Shown in pieces: positions 9,158 through 17,027 of a DNA stretch of 50,144 nt (position 1 is the stretch's first letter; each line of letters starts with the position of its first letter). The DNA comes from an uncultured Oscillibacter sp. (GTDB lineage Bacteria > Bacillota > Clostridia > Oscillospirales > Oscillospiraceae), in the NCBI RefSeq assembly GCF_900544955.1, contig NZ_UQXD01000014.1, positions 1-50,144 on the forward strand. The letters run 5' to 3'. Position numbers and translations under genes: made by a program. The notes under the pieces are model-generated. The model did no database searches and had not been told where the DNA came from. It worked only from the letters and a program-made list of their open reading frames with translations.

Positions 9158-9192
9158 ATTCTCTCATGATACCACAGGCACCATGAGAGAAT
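9158..9192 (-). promoter_or_regulatory. Inverted repeat overlapping the likely clpP promoter
   Basis: A perfect 11-bp inverted repeat (9158-9168 and 9182-9192, 13-base gap) lies in the tig-clpP... intergenic region upstream of clpP. On the minus strand its right arm overlaps TGGTATCAT, an extended -10. The site could be an operator or an mRNA hairpin. It matches neither the CIRCE nor the CtsR heptad consensus. Confidence 0.4.
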
Positions 9193-9234
9193 GTGTCGAA
9201 TCTGTAAAAAGTGCCGGGATCGGCTGCCAAATTT

Positions 9235-10650
9235 TTACTCGGCGTCGGTTTCTGCGGCCTCTTCCGCCTTTTTGGCGGTCTTGCGGGTCCGCTTGGGCTT
9301 CTCTTCGCCCTCGGCCTTCTGGGACTCCTCCCCCTCCTCGGCCTTTTTGGCCTTGGCGGCGGTCTTCTTCTCGGGCTTGGTGGCGGTGGCGCTGTCCACC
9401 ACCACGGCCAGGGCCTTGCGGCTCACCAGCTGGTCCCGCACCTGGTCGGCCTGGAGGTACTTCTTCACCGTCTCCAGATCCATGCCGTACTGCTCGGCCA
9501 TCTTCTGGAACTCGGCCTCCACCTCTTCGTCGGTGGCCTCCACGTTCTCGGCCTTGATGATGGCGGCCAGGGCCAGGTCCATCCGCACCTGGCGGGCGGC
9601 GGGCTCCTTGGCGTCGGCCAGGAGCTTGGCCTCGTCCATGCCGGTGATCTGCATGTACTGCTCATAGGGGATGCCCTGCTGGGAAATCTGCATCTTGAAG
9701 TTGTCCAGGAACTGGCGGCACTGGGCCTCCACCATGGCGTCGGGCACGTCGGCGGTGAGGCCCTCGGCCACCTGCTCCATCAGCGCGTCCTCGAAGGCCC
9801 GGTCGGCGGCCTGCTGGCGCTCCTCGGTGAGCTTCTTCTTCAGGTCGGCCTTCAGGTCCTTCAGGGTGTCGAACTCGGAGACGTCCTTGGCAAACTCGTC
9901 GTCCAGCTCCGGCACTTCCTTCTCCTTCACCTCGTGGACCTTCACCTGGAACACCACGGCCTTGCCGGCCAGGTCCGCGTGATAGTCCTCGGGGAAGGTG
10001 ATGTCGATGCTCTTCTCCTCGCCGGCCTTCATGCCCACGATCTGCTCTTCAAAACCGGGGACAAAGCTGTGGGACCCCAGCTCCAGGCTGTGGTTCTCCC
10101 CCTTGCCGCCGTCGAAGGGCTTGCCCTCCAGGAAGCCCTCGAAGTCGATCACCGCGGTGTCACCCTCCTTGGCCTCCCGCTCCACGGACACCAGGCGGGT
10201 GTTCCGGTCGCTCAGCTCCTTGAGCTTGGCGTCCACGTCGGCAGCGGAGACCTTCACCTCGTCCTTGGGGGCGGAGAGGCCCTTGTACGCGCCCAGGGTC
10301 ACCTCGGGATATACGGGGGCGGTGGCCTTGAAGGTGAAGCCCTCCTTGGTGCACTCGCCCTCCATCTCCACGGAGGGGTAGCCCACCACCTGGAGCGCCT
10401 GCTCCTTCACAGCGGCCTCATACGCATCGGGGAACGCAATATTAATGGCCTCCTCGAAAAACACCTCTGCGCCGTACATGCCCTCAATGATCTTGCGGGG
10501 GGCCTTGCCGGGGCGGAAGCCCGGCACGTTGATCTTCTTGCGCATCTTCTGATATGCCTTTTCGACGGCGGCTTCAAACTCCGCCGCGCCGACTTCCACG
10601 GTCAGCGCGACCTGGCTCTTTTCAAGTTTTTCGCAGTTCTTCACAGTCAT
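9235..10650 (-). CDS. tig: Trigger factor (ribosome-associated chaperone, peptidyl-prolyl isomerase)
   Basis: Trigger factor binds at the ribosome exit tunnel and shields nascent chains. The start MTVKNCEKLEKSQV follows GGAGGAG by 8 bases, so I prefer it to the ATG seven codons upstream. The ribosome-binding domain carries the signature GFRPGKAPRKIIEGMYG (about residues 35-50); an FKBP-type isomerase domain follows (about 150-240), then the helical C-terminal arms. The last 45 or so residues are an unusual lysine/glutamate-rich tail (471 aa in total). It is the first gene of the tig-clpP-clpX-lon-ysxC run. Confidence 0.96.
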   Translation of the reverse strand: MTVKNCEKLEKSQVALTVEVGAAEFEAAVEKAYQKMRKKINVPGFRPGKAPRKIIEGMYGAEVFFEEAINIAFPDAYEAAVKEQALQVVGYPSVEMEGECTKEGFTFKATAPVYPEVTLGAYKGLSAPKDEVKVSAADVDAKLKELSDRNTRLVSVEREAKEGDTAVIDFEGFLEGKPFDGGKGENHSLELGSHSFVPGFEEQIVGMKAGEEKSIDITFPEDYHADLAGKAVVFQVKVHEVKEKEVPELDDEFAKDVSEFDTLKDLKADLKKKLTEERQQAADRAFEDALMEQVAEGLTADVPDAMVEAQCRQFLDNFKMQISQQGIPYEQYMQITGMDEAKLLADAKEPAARQVRMDLALAAIIKAENVEATDEEVEAEFQKMAEQYGMDLETVKKYLQADQVRDQLVSRKALAVVVDSATATKPEKKTAAKAKKAEEGEESQKAEGEEKPKRTRKTAKKAEEAAETDAE

Positions 10651-10741
10651 GATGTTTACTCCTCCGTTCAATCAGCGGCTAAACGCCGTTGCGAATCAAT
10701 ATTTTAACAGAAAAATCTAGAAAATGCTAGCTTTTTTTCAC

Positions 10742-11428
10742 TTAATCGCAGATTTTTTTTGGAACAAAGCCCAGGTGGTCGGCGGAGATCAGGGAAAAGG
10801 CCGTCCGCCCCCAGCTCCCCTCCAGCCGGCGCTTGATGGCGGGGCCGTGGAGATGGCCGTAGCAGCAGCACGCCACGGGGTATTTTTCCAACACCGCCAG
10901 AATCTCCGGGCACTGGTAGCCCTGGTAGAGGGGCGGGTAGTGGAGAAAGCAGAAAATGGGCCGCCCCCCCGCCGCCTGAAGGGAGGCCTCCAGCCGCCCC
11001 ACCTCCCGGCTGAGGACCTTGGCGTTGTGGGGCTTTTGCTCCTCCTCCAAAAACCAGCCCCGGGTACCGCACACGGCGTAATCCCCATAGGGGAAGCTGT
11101 TGTTGTGGAGAATGTCGAAGGTGGTGAGGCCCTTCTCCGCGAAGAAGCCCCGCATCTTGGAGGCGGTGGACCACCAGTAGTCGTGGTTGCCCTTCACCAG
11201 CAGCTTTTTGCAGGGGAACCGCTCCAAAAAGCGGAAATCCGCCTCCGCCTGCGGAAGGTCGATGCCCCAGGAGGTGTCCCCCGCCAGCACCAGCGTATCG
11301 CCGGCGGTGAGGGCGGAGAGGGACGCCTCGATCCGGTCCACATAGTGCTCCCAGGCGGGGCCGAAGACCTCCATGGACTTGTCCGCGCTCAGGGACAGAT
11401 GCAGGTCCCCGATGGCATAGAGGGCCAT
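10742..11428 (-). CDS. Calcineurin-like metallophosphoesterase
   Basis: The 228 residues carry the five metallophosphoesterase motifs in order: GDLHL (Asp8, His10), AGDTSWG, KGNHDYWW, a histidine in CFLHYPP, and YGHLHG. These ligate two metals that catalyse phosphoester hydrolysis; the substrate cannot be told from sequence. No signal peptide or membrane segment is seen, so it is probably cytosolic. The gene lies upstream of tig on the same strand, but about 90 bp of AT-rich sequence with a TAAAAT element separates them, so tig likely has its own promoter. Confidence 0.85.
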   Translation of the reverse strand: MALYAIGDLHLSLSADKSMEVFGPAWEHYVDRIEASLSALTAGDTLVLAGDTSWGIDLPQAEADFRFLERFPCKKLLVKGNHDYWWSTASKMRGFFAEKGLTTFDILHNNSFPYGDYAVCGTRGWFLEEEQKPHNAKVLSREVGRLEASLQAAGGRPIFCFLHYPPLYQGYQCPEILAVLEKYPVACCCYGHLHGPAIKRRLEGSWGRTAFSLISADHLGFVPKKICD

Positions 11429-11446
11429 GCAACCCCTCCTTTTCAG

Positions 11447-11734
11447 TCAGTGATTGGGACGGGGCCCCTCCTCCGTCCAGTCGAACCGGGTACCGCACAC
11501 GGAGCAGAAGGAATTTTCCGCCGCCGTCCGCCAGAAGACCAGGCACCGCCCACAGCCGGGACAGCGCAGGTGGCGGGTCAGGCCCAGGAGCAGGACCGCC
11601 ACCGCCGCGAAAAACAGCAGGAGGCACAGCACGCCCGCCGCCCCCGGAACCGCTCCGGCCAACACCGCCAAAACCAGCGCCGCCGCCCCGGCGGCCTGGG
11701 TCCGGCGGAGCCATTTCCGATCCATCCGCTTCAT
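11447..11734 (-). CDS. Small membrane protein with C-terminal zinc ribbon (tandem copy 1)
   Basis: A 95-residue protein of unknown function. It starts with a basic stretch (MKRMDRKWLRR), has two adjoining hydrophobic segments (about 13-50) and ends with a C4 zinc ribbon: CPGCGRC then CSVCG. Its ATG overlaps the stop of copy 2 (ATGA, 4 bp), so the two are translationally coupled. It shares the plan and the MKR-x-(D/E)RKW-x-RR N-terminus with copy 2, showing duplication. The open frame continues far upstream of this ATG, but that part is antisense-like composition inside copy 2. It ends 18 bp before the metallophosphoesterase. Confidence 0.7.
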   Translation of the reverse strand: MKRMDRKWLRRTQAAGAAALVLAVLAGAVPGAAGVLCLLLFFAAVAVLLLGLTRHLRCPGCGRCLVFWRTAAENSFCSVCGTRFDWTEEGPRPNH

Positions 11735-12033
11735 TCGATCTCCTCCTCGTCGTCGTAGACGAAGGGCTTTCCGCAGCAGGGGCAGTAATACCGCCGCCCA
11801 GGCCGCCACTGAGGCCGGGCCACGCCCTTGCCGCAGTTGGGGCAGCCCAGGTGCCGCAGGCGCGCCACCAGCAGGGCCAGCAGCCCCAGCACCGTGCCGC
11901 TCACGCCCAGCAGCACAAACACCGGGGACGTGAGCCCCACCAGTCCCGCTCCCCAGGGCAGCAGGGCGCACAGCACCGTCACCCCGGCGAGGACGGTGCA
12001 CCGCCGGGCCCATTTCCGCTCCAGACGCTTCAT
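11731..12033 (-). CDS. Small membrane protein with C-terminal zinc ribbon (tandem copy 2)
   Basis: A 100-residue paralogue of the next gene: basic start MKRLERKWARR, two hydrophobic segments (about 13-57), then the zinc ribbon CPNCGKG ... CPCCGKP and an acidic end DDEEEIE. I do not recognise a named family; zinc ribbons of this kind are common in small Firmicute membrane proteins. Its start overlaps, by the same ATGA junction, a degenerate third copy upstream. A GAGGAGGAGAT run before each ATG serves as ribosome site while also encoding the acidic tail of the previous copy. Confidence 0.7.
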   Translation of the reverse strand: MKRLERKWARRCTVLAGVTVLCALLPWGAGLVGLTSPVFVLLGVSGTVLGLLALLVARLRHLGCPNCGKGVARPQWRPGRRYYCPCCGKPFVYDDEEEIE

Positions 12034-12300
12034 TCGATCTCCTCCTCATCGCCGCAGACGAAGAGCTAGCCGCAGCCGGGGCAGTCATGCCGCCGCCCCG
12101 GCCATCACCGGGGCCGGGCGGCGCCCTTCCCGCGGTTGGGACGGCGCCGCCAGCATGGCCAGCAGCCCCGGTACCGCGCCGCCCTCGCCCAATCTCACGA
12201 ACACCGGGGGACGCGAGCTCGACCACCCCCGCTCCCCGGGACGCACGGCACCGTCCCCACGGTGAGGGCGATGCGCTGCCGGGCTCACTTCCGCTCCGGA
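12030..12300 (-). pseudogene. Decayed third copy of the zinc-ribbon membrane protein
   Basis: On the minus strand this stretch aligns base by base with copy 2 (11731-12033) for most of its length: GAGCGGAAGTGAGCC against GAGCGGAAATGGGCC, and a shared end reading CGATGAGGAGGAGATCGAATGA against CGACGAG.... It has lost the start codon, one conserved Trp codon has become TGA, an in-frame TAG follows the second CPGCG knuckle, and indels shift the frame between. The tail still reads GDEEEIE and overlaps the start of copy 2. A triplication with the first member broken is the simplest reading. Confidence 0.75.
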
Positions 12301-12347
12301 GTCCTCCGGCCGCTCCCGCGTCTCAGCGGTCCGGCGGCGCCGGAATC

Positions 12348-13835
12348 TCAGCGCAGGAAGTCCAGCACCACGCCGTCCATCTCCGGCTTTTCGCAGGTCC
12401 GGTCAAAGCGGCGGGCCTTGCCCTTCAGCGCCGCCAGGCGCCGGGGCACCGCCACGCCGCTCGCGGCATGGAGCCGGTCCAGCAGCTCCACGCCGTCTCC
12501 CGCCGCCGGTTCTCCGATGGCGGCGAGGACGTGGTTGCAGAACTTATAGGGGGAGGCGGTGGAGGCGAAGACCGTGAGGGTCTCGTCCCCGGTGGCGGCC
12601 CGGTACTGCTCCAGCACGCTGGCGGCCACGGCGGTGTGGGTGTCGATGAGGTAGCCGTACTCCCGGTAATACCGGGCGATGGCGGCGGCGGTGCCCGCCT
12701 CGTCGCAGAAGCCGCCCCAGTACTGCTCCGCCAGGGCCGCCTTCACGGCGGGGCTCACCTCGTACCGCCCCTCTTTCGCCAGGGCCTCCATGTAGCCCCG
12801 GACCTCCCTGTCGTTCTCCCCGGAGAGGTCGAAGAGCAGCCGCTCCAGGTTGGAGGACACCAGAATGTCCATGGAGGGGCTCATGGTGGTGTGGAAGGGC
12901 CGGTTCCGGTCGTAGACGCCGGTGCGGAGGAAGTCCGTCAGCACGTCGTTGCGGTTGGAGGCGCAGATCAGGCGGCCCACCGGCAGTCCCATGCGCTTGG
13001 CGTAATAGGCCGCCAGAATGTCGCCGAAGTTGCCCGTAGGGACGCAGAAGTTCACCTTCTCCCCCATGCGGACCACCCCCTGGCCCAGCAGGTCGCAGTA
13101 GGCGGAGATGTAATAGACCACCTGGGGCAGGATGCGGCCCCAGTTGATGGAGTTGGCGGAGGAGAGGAAGTACCCCCGGTCCGCCAGGGTCCTGCGGATG
13201 GCCGCGTCGGAGAAGATGCGCTTCACTCCGGCCTGGGCGTCGTCAAAATTGCCCGCCACGGCGCAGACCCCCACATTCTCCCCCTCCTGGGTGAGCATCT
13301 GGGCCTCCTGGACGGCGGAGACGCCGTCCTTGGGGTAGAAGACCAGGATTTTGGTCTGGGCCACGTCCGCAAAGCCCTCCATGGCGGCCTTGCCGGTGTC
13401 GCCGGAGGTAGCCACCAGGATGCAGGCGGTCTTGTCCTCCCCGGTCTTGCCCAGGGCGGCGGAGAGGAGCTGGGGCAGCATCTGGAGGGCCATATCCTTG
13501 AAGGCAGAGGTGGGGCCGTGCCACAGCTCCAGGCAGTAGGTCGCCGCGTCCACCTTCCGCAGCGGGGCTACGGCGGGGGTATCGAACTTCTCCGGGCCGT
13601 AGGCATTCTCCGCAAAGCCCAGCAGCTCCGCCTCCGTGTAATCCGTCAGGTACAGGGCCATGACCTTGGCGGCCCGCTCCTGGTACCGCGCGGGGATCAG
13701 GCCGGCCAAAAACGCCTCGTCGATCTGGGGAATGGTCTCCGGCGTCAGCAGCCCGCCGTCCCGGGAGAGGCCCATCTGAATGGCCTCCGCCGCCGTCATG
13801 CGCACCTGCTTGTCCCGCGTGCTGTAATACTTCAT
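12348..13835 (-). CDS. thrC: Threonine synthase
   Basis: It makes L-threonine from O-phospho-L-homoserine using PLP. The 495 residues start MKYYSTRDKQVRMTAAEAI; the PLP lysine is Lys113 in TSAFKDMALQ, followed by the phosphate loop VATSGDTGKAA and the SANSINWGRILPQ motif. Length fits the long class of ThrC. Three ATG codons are near the start; the one used has GGGAGGAA 8 bases upstream, while the frame's earlier start far upstream overlaps yraN. No other threonine genes are in the window. The region downstream is the decayed zinc-ribbon copy. Confidence 0.96.
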   Translation of the reverse strand: MKYYSTRDKQVRMTAAEAIQMGLSRDGGLLTPETIPQIDEAFLAGLIPARYQERAAKVMALYLTDYTEAELLGFAENAYGPEKFDTPAVAPLRKVDAATYCLELWHGPTSAFKDMALQMLPQLLSAALGKTGEDKTACILVATSGDTGKAAMEGFADVAQTKILVFYPKDGVSAVQEAQMLTQEGENVGVCAVAGNFDDAQAGVKRIFSDAAIRRTLADRGYFLSSANSINWGRILPQVVYYISAYCDLLGQGVVRMGEKVNFCVPTGNFGDILAAYYAKRMGLPVGRLICASNRNDVLTDFLRTGVYDRNRPFHTTMSPSMDILVSSNLERLLFDLSGENDREVRGYMEALAKEGRYEVSPAVKAALAEQYWGGFCDEAGTAAAIARYYREYGYLIDTHTAVAASVLEQYRAATGDETLTVFASTASPYKFCNHVLAAIGEPAAGDGVELLDRLHAASGVAVPRRLAALKGKARRFDRTCEKPEMDGVVLDFLR

Positions 13836-13866
13836 CTTCATTTCCTCCCTTTTCAGGAACAATTCT

Positions 13867-14226
13867 CTATTCAAAGGCATCCTCCAGATACTCCACCCGC
13901 AGGGCGCCGCTGCTCTCCGCGTAAACCTCCGCCACGTCGAACCGGGCGGGGGCGTCCAGCCCGTGGCAGGAGAGGTAGGCCGCCGCCGCGGCCCGGAGCC
14001 GCTCTTGCTTCCGCCGGTCCACAAACTCCCGGGGCAGGGCGATGGCGCCGCTCCCCCGGAGCTTCACCTCCACGAAGCACACCGTGCCCCGCCGGTCCCG
14101 GGCCACCAGGTCCAGCTCCCCGAAGCGGCAGCGCCACTGGCTGGCCAGGAGGGTGTAGCCCCTCTGGCGCAGGTATTTGGCCGTCTCCGCCTCGCCCCGG
14201 TCCCCGGCGCCCTTCGTCCCCCTCAC
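13867..14226 (-). CDS. yraN: YraN family protein (UPF0102, endonuclease-like)
   Basis: A 119-residue protein with the restriction-endonuclease-like core of the UPF0102 family: RGEAETAKYLRQRGY, then FGELDLVARDRRGTVCFVEVKLR, giving the E...D...E-x-K arrangement. The cellular substrate is not established. Start is a GTG overlapping the rnhB stop (GTGA), so the two are coupled; rnhB-yraN adjacency is common in bacteria. It ends 31 bp before thrC. Confidence 0.88.
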   Translation of the reverse strand: MRGTKGAGDRGEAETAKYLRQRGYTLLASQWRCRFGELDLVARDRRGTVCFVEVKLRGSGAIALPREFVDRRKQERLRAAAAAYLSCHGLDAPARFDVAEVYAESSGALRVEYLEDAFE

Positions 14227-14846
14227 GGCGTTCGCCCCGCCCATTTTTTCAGGAACGTGACCCGGTGGGCGGGACAGGGGCCGTAGGCGTCCAGGGCCTC
14301 GTAATGGGCCTTGGTGCCGTAGCCCTTGTGCCTGGCAAACTGGTACTGGGGATACTGCCGGTCCAGCTCGCCGGACATGTACCGGTCCCGGCTGACCTTG
14401 GCCAGGATGGAGGCCGCCGCAATGGAGGCGCTCTTCCCGTCGCCGCCCACCAGGCAGAGGTGGGGGGCGGTGACGGCGCAGCGGCTGCCGTGGTCCCGAT
14501 TGCCGTCGATGAGACACAGGTCCGGCGCGACGGAAAGGCCGTCGATGGCCCGCTGCATGGCCAGCATCCGGGCGTTCAGAATATCCAGCTGGTCGATCTC
14601 CGCCGCCTCCACCCAGGCCACGCTCCAGGCGGCGGCCTGGGCGGTAATGAGACCGTAGAGGACCTCCCGCCGCCTCTCCGTCAGCTTCTTGGAGTCGTTC
14701 AGGCCGGGGAGATCGGCCTCCCGGGGCAAAATGACGGCGGCGGCATACACCGGCCCCGCCAGGGGGCCGGCCCCCGCCTCGTCCACACCGCAGAGGGTCT
14801 CCGCTCCGGCGGCCCACTGGGCGCTCTCAAAGGTCCAAAGGTCCAT
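14223..14846 (-). CDS. rnhB: Ribonuclease HII
   Basis: RNase HII nicks RNA-DNA hybrids and starts removal of misincorporated ribonucleotides. Its motifs are present in 207 residues: GVDEAGAGPLAGPVYAAAV (first Asp-Glu pair), LNDSKKLTERRRE, LIDGNRDHG (Asp), and ASILAKVSRDRYM followed by the HKGYGTKAHYEAL segment. Start ATG chosen with GAGGAG upstream; the frame continues upstream through rbgA in the wrong phase. It lies 38 bp after rbgA, the usual Firmicute order. Confidence 0.96.
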   Translation of the reverse strand: MDLWTFESAQWAAGAETLCGVDEAGAGPLAGPVYAAAVILPREADLPGLNDSKKLTERRREVLYGLITAQAAAWSVAWVEAAEIDQLDILNARMLAMQRAIDGLSVAPDLCLIDGNRDHGSRCAVTAPHLCLVGGDGKSASIAAASILAKVSRDRYMSGELDRQYPQYQFARHKGYGTKAHYEALDAYGPCPAHRVTFLKKWAGRTP

Positions 14847-14884
14847 GCTCCGCTCCTCCCTCTTCGCCGCGCCGGCTGCCGCCG

Positions 14885-15757
14885 TCACGACGGCAGCTCC
14901 AGGGTGAAGCGCCCCAGCTTGCCCGCCCGGAACTCGTCCAGCAGGATCTTCGCCATCCGCTCCGTGTCCACCTCGCCGCCGGAGATCAGAAAGCCCCGCC
15001 GCCGCCCGGCGGCCTCCAGCAGCCGGTAGCCCCAGGCCACGTCGTTCTCCTCCGCCTCCCGCTCCGGCAGGGCGGAGAGCTTGTAGGCGCTCTCCAGCGC
15101 CCCGGGATACCGCTCCCCCAGGTAGGCCGTCAGGTGGCAGCCCAGGGTCTCCACGTCCAGGATGTCGTCTTTCACCGCGCCGGTGAAGGCCAGGTTCAGA
15201 CCCACGCTCTGGTCCTCGAACTTGGGCCAGAGGATACCCGGGGTGTCCAGCAGCTCCAGCCCCCTGTCGATGGGCACCCACTGCTTGCTCCGGGTGACGC
15301 CGGGGCGGTCCTCGGTCTTGGCGGTCTTCCGCCCCGCCACCTTATTGATAAAGGTGGACTTGCCCACGTTGGGGATGCCCAGAATCATCACCCGGACCAC
15401 CCGGCCCACCTGGCCCTTCTCCGCGTAGGCCCGGAGCTTGTCCGCCAGCAGCTCCCGGACGGCGGCGGCAAACTTCCCCGTGCCCGCGCCGCCCTTGGCG
15501 TCGGACTCCAGCACGGCGTAGCCCCTGGCGCGGAAATAGGCGGCCCAGGCCCGGGTCCCCTCCGGGTCCGCCTGGTCCACCCGGTTCAAAACCACCAGCC
15601 GGGGCTTCCCCGCCGTCAGCTCGTCCACGTCCGGATTCCGGCTGGACACCGGGATGCGGGCGTCCAGAATCTCGCACACCGCGTCCACGTGCCGGATCTG
15701 CTCGGCGATCATCCGGCGGGTCTTGGTCATGTGCCCGGGATACCATTGAATGTTCAC
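14885..15757 (-). CDS. rbgA: Ribosome biogenesis GTPase RbgA (YlqF)
   Basis: A circularly permuted GTPase required for 50S subunit maturation. The 290 residues begin MNIQWYPGHMTKTRRMI and show the permuted G order: LNRVDQADPEG (G4) first, then GIPNVGKSTFIN (G1), RPGVTRSKQW (G2) and LLDTPGILWP (G3), followed by a C-terminal helical ANTAR-like RNA-binding part. The start overlaps the stop of the upstream signal peptidase gene by 4 bp. This lepB-rbgA-rnhB order is conserved in Bacillota. Confidence 0.95.
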   Translation of the reverse strand: MNIQWYPGHMTKTRRMIAEQIRHVDAVCEILDARIPVSSRNPDVDELTAGKPRLVVLNRVDQADPEGTRAWAAYFRARGYAVLESDAKGGAGTGKFAAAVRELLADKLRAYAEKGQVGRVVRVMILGIPNVGKSTFINKVAGRKTAKTEDRPGVTRSKQWVPIDRGLELLDTPGILWPKFEDQSVGLNLAFTGAVKDDILDVETLGCHLTAYLGERYPGALESAYKLSALPEREAEENDVAWGYRLLEAAGRRRGFLISGGEVDTERMAKILLDEFRAGKLGRFTLELPS

Positions 15758-16344
15758 GCAATCACCCCAATCCGGCCAAAGTTCCGCTTCTCAGTGGCCT
15801 CGTCCGGCCCGGGGAAGGCCAGGAACACCGCCTTGCCGATGACATAGCGGGTGTCCACCGTCCCCAGCCGGATGTCCCGGCTGTCGTTGGAGCGGTTGCG
15901 GTTGTCCCCCATGACGAAGATGCAGCCCTCCGGCACCGTCAGGGGGAACGCCGTCCCCTCCTCCAGGAAGGTCAGCTCGTTGATATAGCTCTCCTTCAGC
16001 AGTGCGCCGTCCACATAGACGCTGCCGGTCTCAAAGTCGATGTCCACCGTCTGCCCCGCCGTGGCGATGACCCGCTTGACGATGGGCTCCTCCAAAAAGG
16101 CCTCCTTGCGCAGCACCACGATGTCACCGTAGCGGTAATCGTCGTACAGCATGGAGTTGAGCACCAGCAGCCGGTCCCCGTCCTGAAGGGTGGGGACCAT
16201 GGAGTGGCCGTCCACGCCGATGAGCCGGATGATGAAGGTGAACAGCACCACCACCGCCAGCACGGAGCACACCAGGGCCTGGACCCACTCGTAGAGGTCC
16301 CTTCCCGCCTGCTCCTGTTCCTTTTCCTGTTCGTTTTCCTGCAT
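15754..16344 (-). CDS. lepB: Signal peptidase I (copy 1)
   Basis: A type I signal peptidase that removes signal peptides on the outer face of the membrane. The 196 residues have one N-terminal membrane segment (about 25-45), then catalytic Ser in GHSMVPTLQDGDRLLV and catalytic Lys in IVKRVIATAGQTVDID, and the box E motif GDNRNRSNDSRD. It overlaps rbgA by 4 bp and lies 18 bp after a second, clearly paralogous signal peptidase gene. Confidence 0.93.
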   Translation of the reverse strand: MQENEQEKEQEQAGRDLYEWVQALVCSVLAVVVLFTFIIRLIGVDGHSMVPTLQDGDRLLVLNSMLYDDYRYGDIVVLRKEAFLEEPIVKRVIATAGQTVDIDFETGSVYVDGALLKESYINELTFLEEGTAFPLTVPEGCIFVMGDNRNRSNDSRDIRLGTVDTRYVIGKAVFLAFPGPDEATEKRNFGRIGVIA

Positions 16345-16362
16345 GGCTCCGCTCTCCTCAGC

Positions 16363-16941
16363 TCACTTCAAAATTCCGATCCGGCTCCACTCCCGGGCCT
16401 CCAGGTCCTCCGTCTGCCCCGGCAGGAGCAAAAACACCGCCCGGCCGATGATGGCGCGGGTATCCACCGGCCCCAGCACCGGGTCCCGGGAGTCCCGGCT
16501 GTCGTTGCGGTTGTCCCCCATGACGAACACGCAACCCTCCGGCACCGTCAGGGGGAACACCGTCCCCTCCTCCCGGTGGGTCTGCTGGCGGATGTAGGGC
16601 TCCTCCAGTGCCGCGCCGTCCACATAGACGGTGCCGCCGTCGAAGTCGATGTCCACCGTCTGTCCCGCCGTGGCGATGACCCGCTTGACAATCAGCTCCC
16701 GGTCCTCGAAGGCCCCGCCCACAATCACAATGTCCCCGGGGCGGTAGTCCCCGCACCAGAAGCGATTTACCACCACCAGCCGGTCCTGGTCCTGGAGGGT
16801 CTCCCGCATGGACCCGCCGGACACCCCCACCACCCGGACGGTGAAGGTGAACGCCAGCACCACCGCGATCACCGCGCACACCAGCGCCCGGAGCCATTCA
16901 TACAGGCCGTTTCCACTTTTCCGCCGGGTCTCCGCTTCCAT
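16363..16941 (-). CDS. lepB: Signal peptidase I (copy 2)
   Basis: A paralogue of the next gene (192 aa), with the same layout: an N-terminal membrane segment (about 20-42), Ser in SGGSMRETLQDQDRLV, Lys in LIVKRVIATAGQTVDIDFDGG, and GDNRNDSRDSRD. Much of the core is near-identical to copy 1, indicating recent tandem duplication or gene conversion. It is first in the lepB-lepB-rbgA-rnhB-yraN run. A promoter with a perfect TATAAT lies about 33 bp upstream. Confidence 0.93.
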   Translation of the reverse strand: MEAETRRKSGNGLYEWLRALVCAVIAVVLAFTFTVRVVGVSGGSMRETLQDQDRLVVVNRFWCGDYRPGDIVIVGGAFEDRELIVKRVIATAGQTVDIDFDGGTVYVDGAALEEPYIRQQTHREEGTVFPLTVPEGCVFVMGDNRNDSRDSRDPVLGPVDTRAIIGRAVFLLLPGQTEDLEAREWSRIGILK

Positions 16942-16973
16942 ACGCAGCCGCTCCCATAATAATCTAATAGAGT

Positions 16974-17002
16974 ATTATACCAAAAAGCGCCCCGTTCCAC
17001 AA
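16974..17002 (-). promoter_or_regulatory. Promoter of the lepB-lepB-rbgA-rnhB-yraN run
   Basis: Minus-strand TATAAT (16974-16979) with a 17-base spacer to a weak -35, TTGTGG (16997-17002). The -35 falls in the loop and arm of the terminator of the preceding EamA gene, so the two elements overlap. Confidence 0.65.
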
Positions 17003-17021
17003 GGGAGCGGGGCGTTTTTTT
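16982..17021. terminator. Bidirectional-looking terminator between the EamA gene and lepB
   Basis: GC-rich stem (16988-16994 with 17008-17014, extended by 4 inner pairs) flanked by A-tract on the left and T-tract on the right, so it can act on either strand. It follows the EamA transporter stop by a few bases on the minus strand. Confidence 0.8.
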
Positions 17022-17027
17022 GCCGTT

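Noticed and set aside
9158..9192. CIRCE or CtsR operator at clpP
   Set aside because: The inverted repeat differs from TTAGCACTC-N9-GAGTGCTAA and there are no direct GGTCAAA heptads.
12087..15029. 980-codon plus-strand open frame opposite thrC, yraN and rnhB
   Set aside because: The minus strand holds clear catalytic motifs for all three genes; this frame is a composition artefact.
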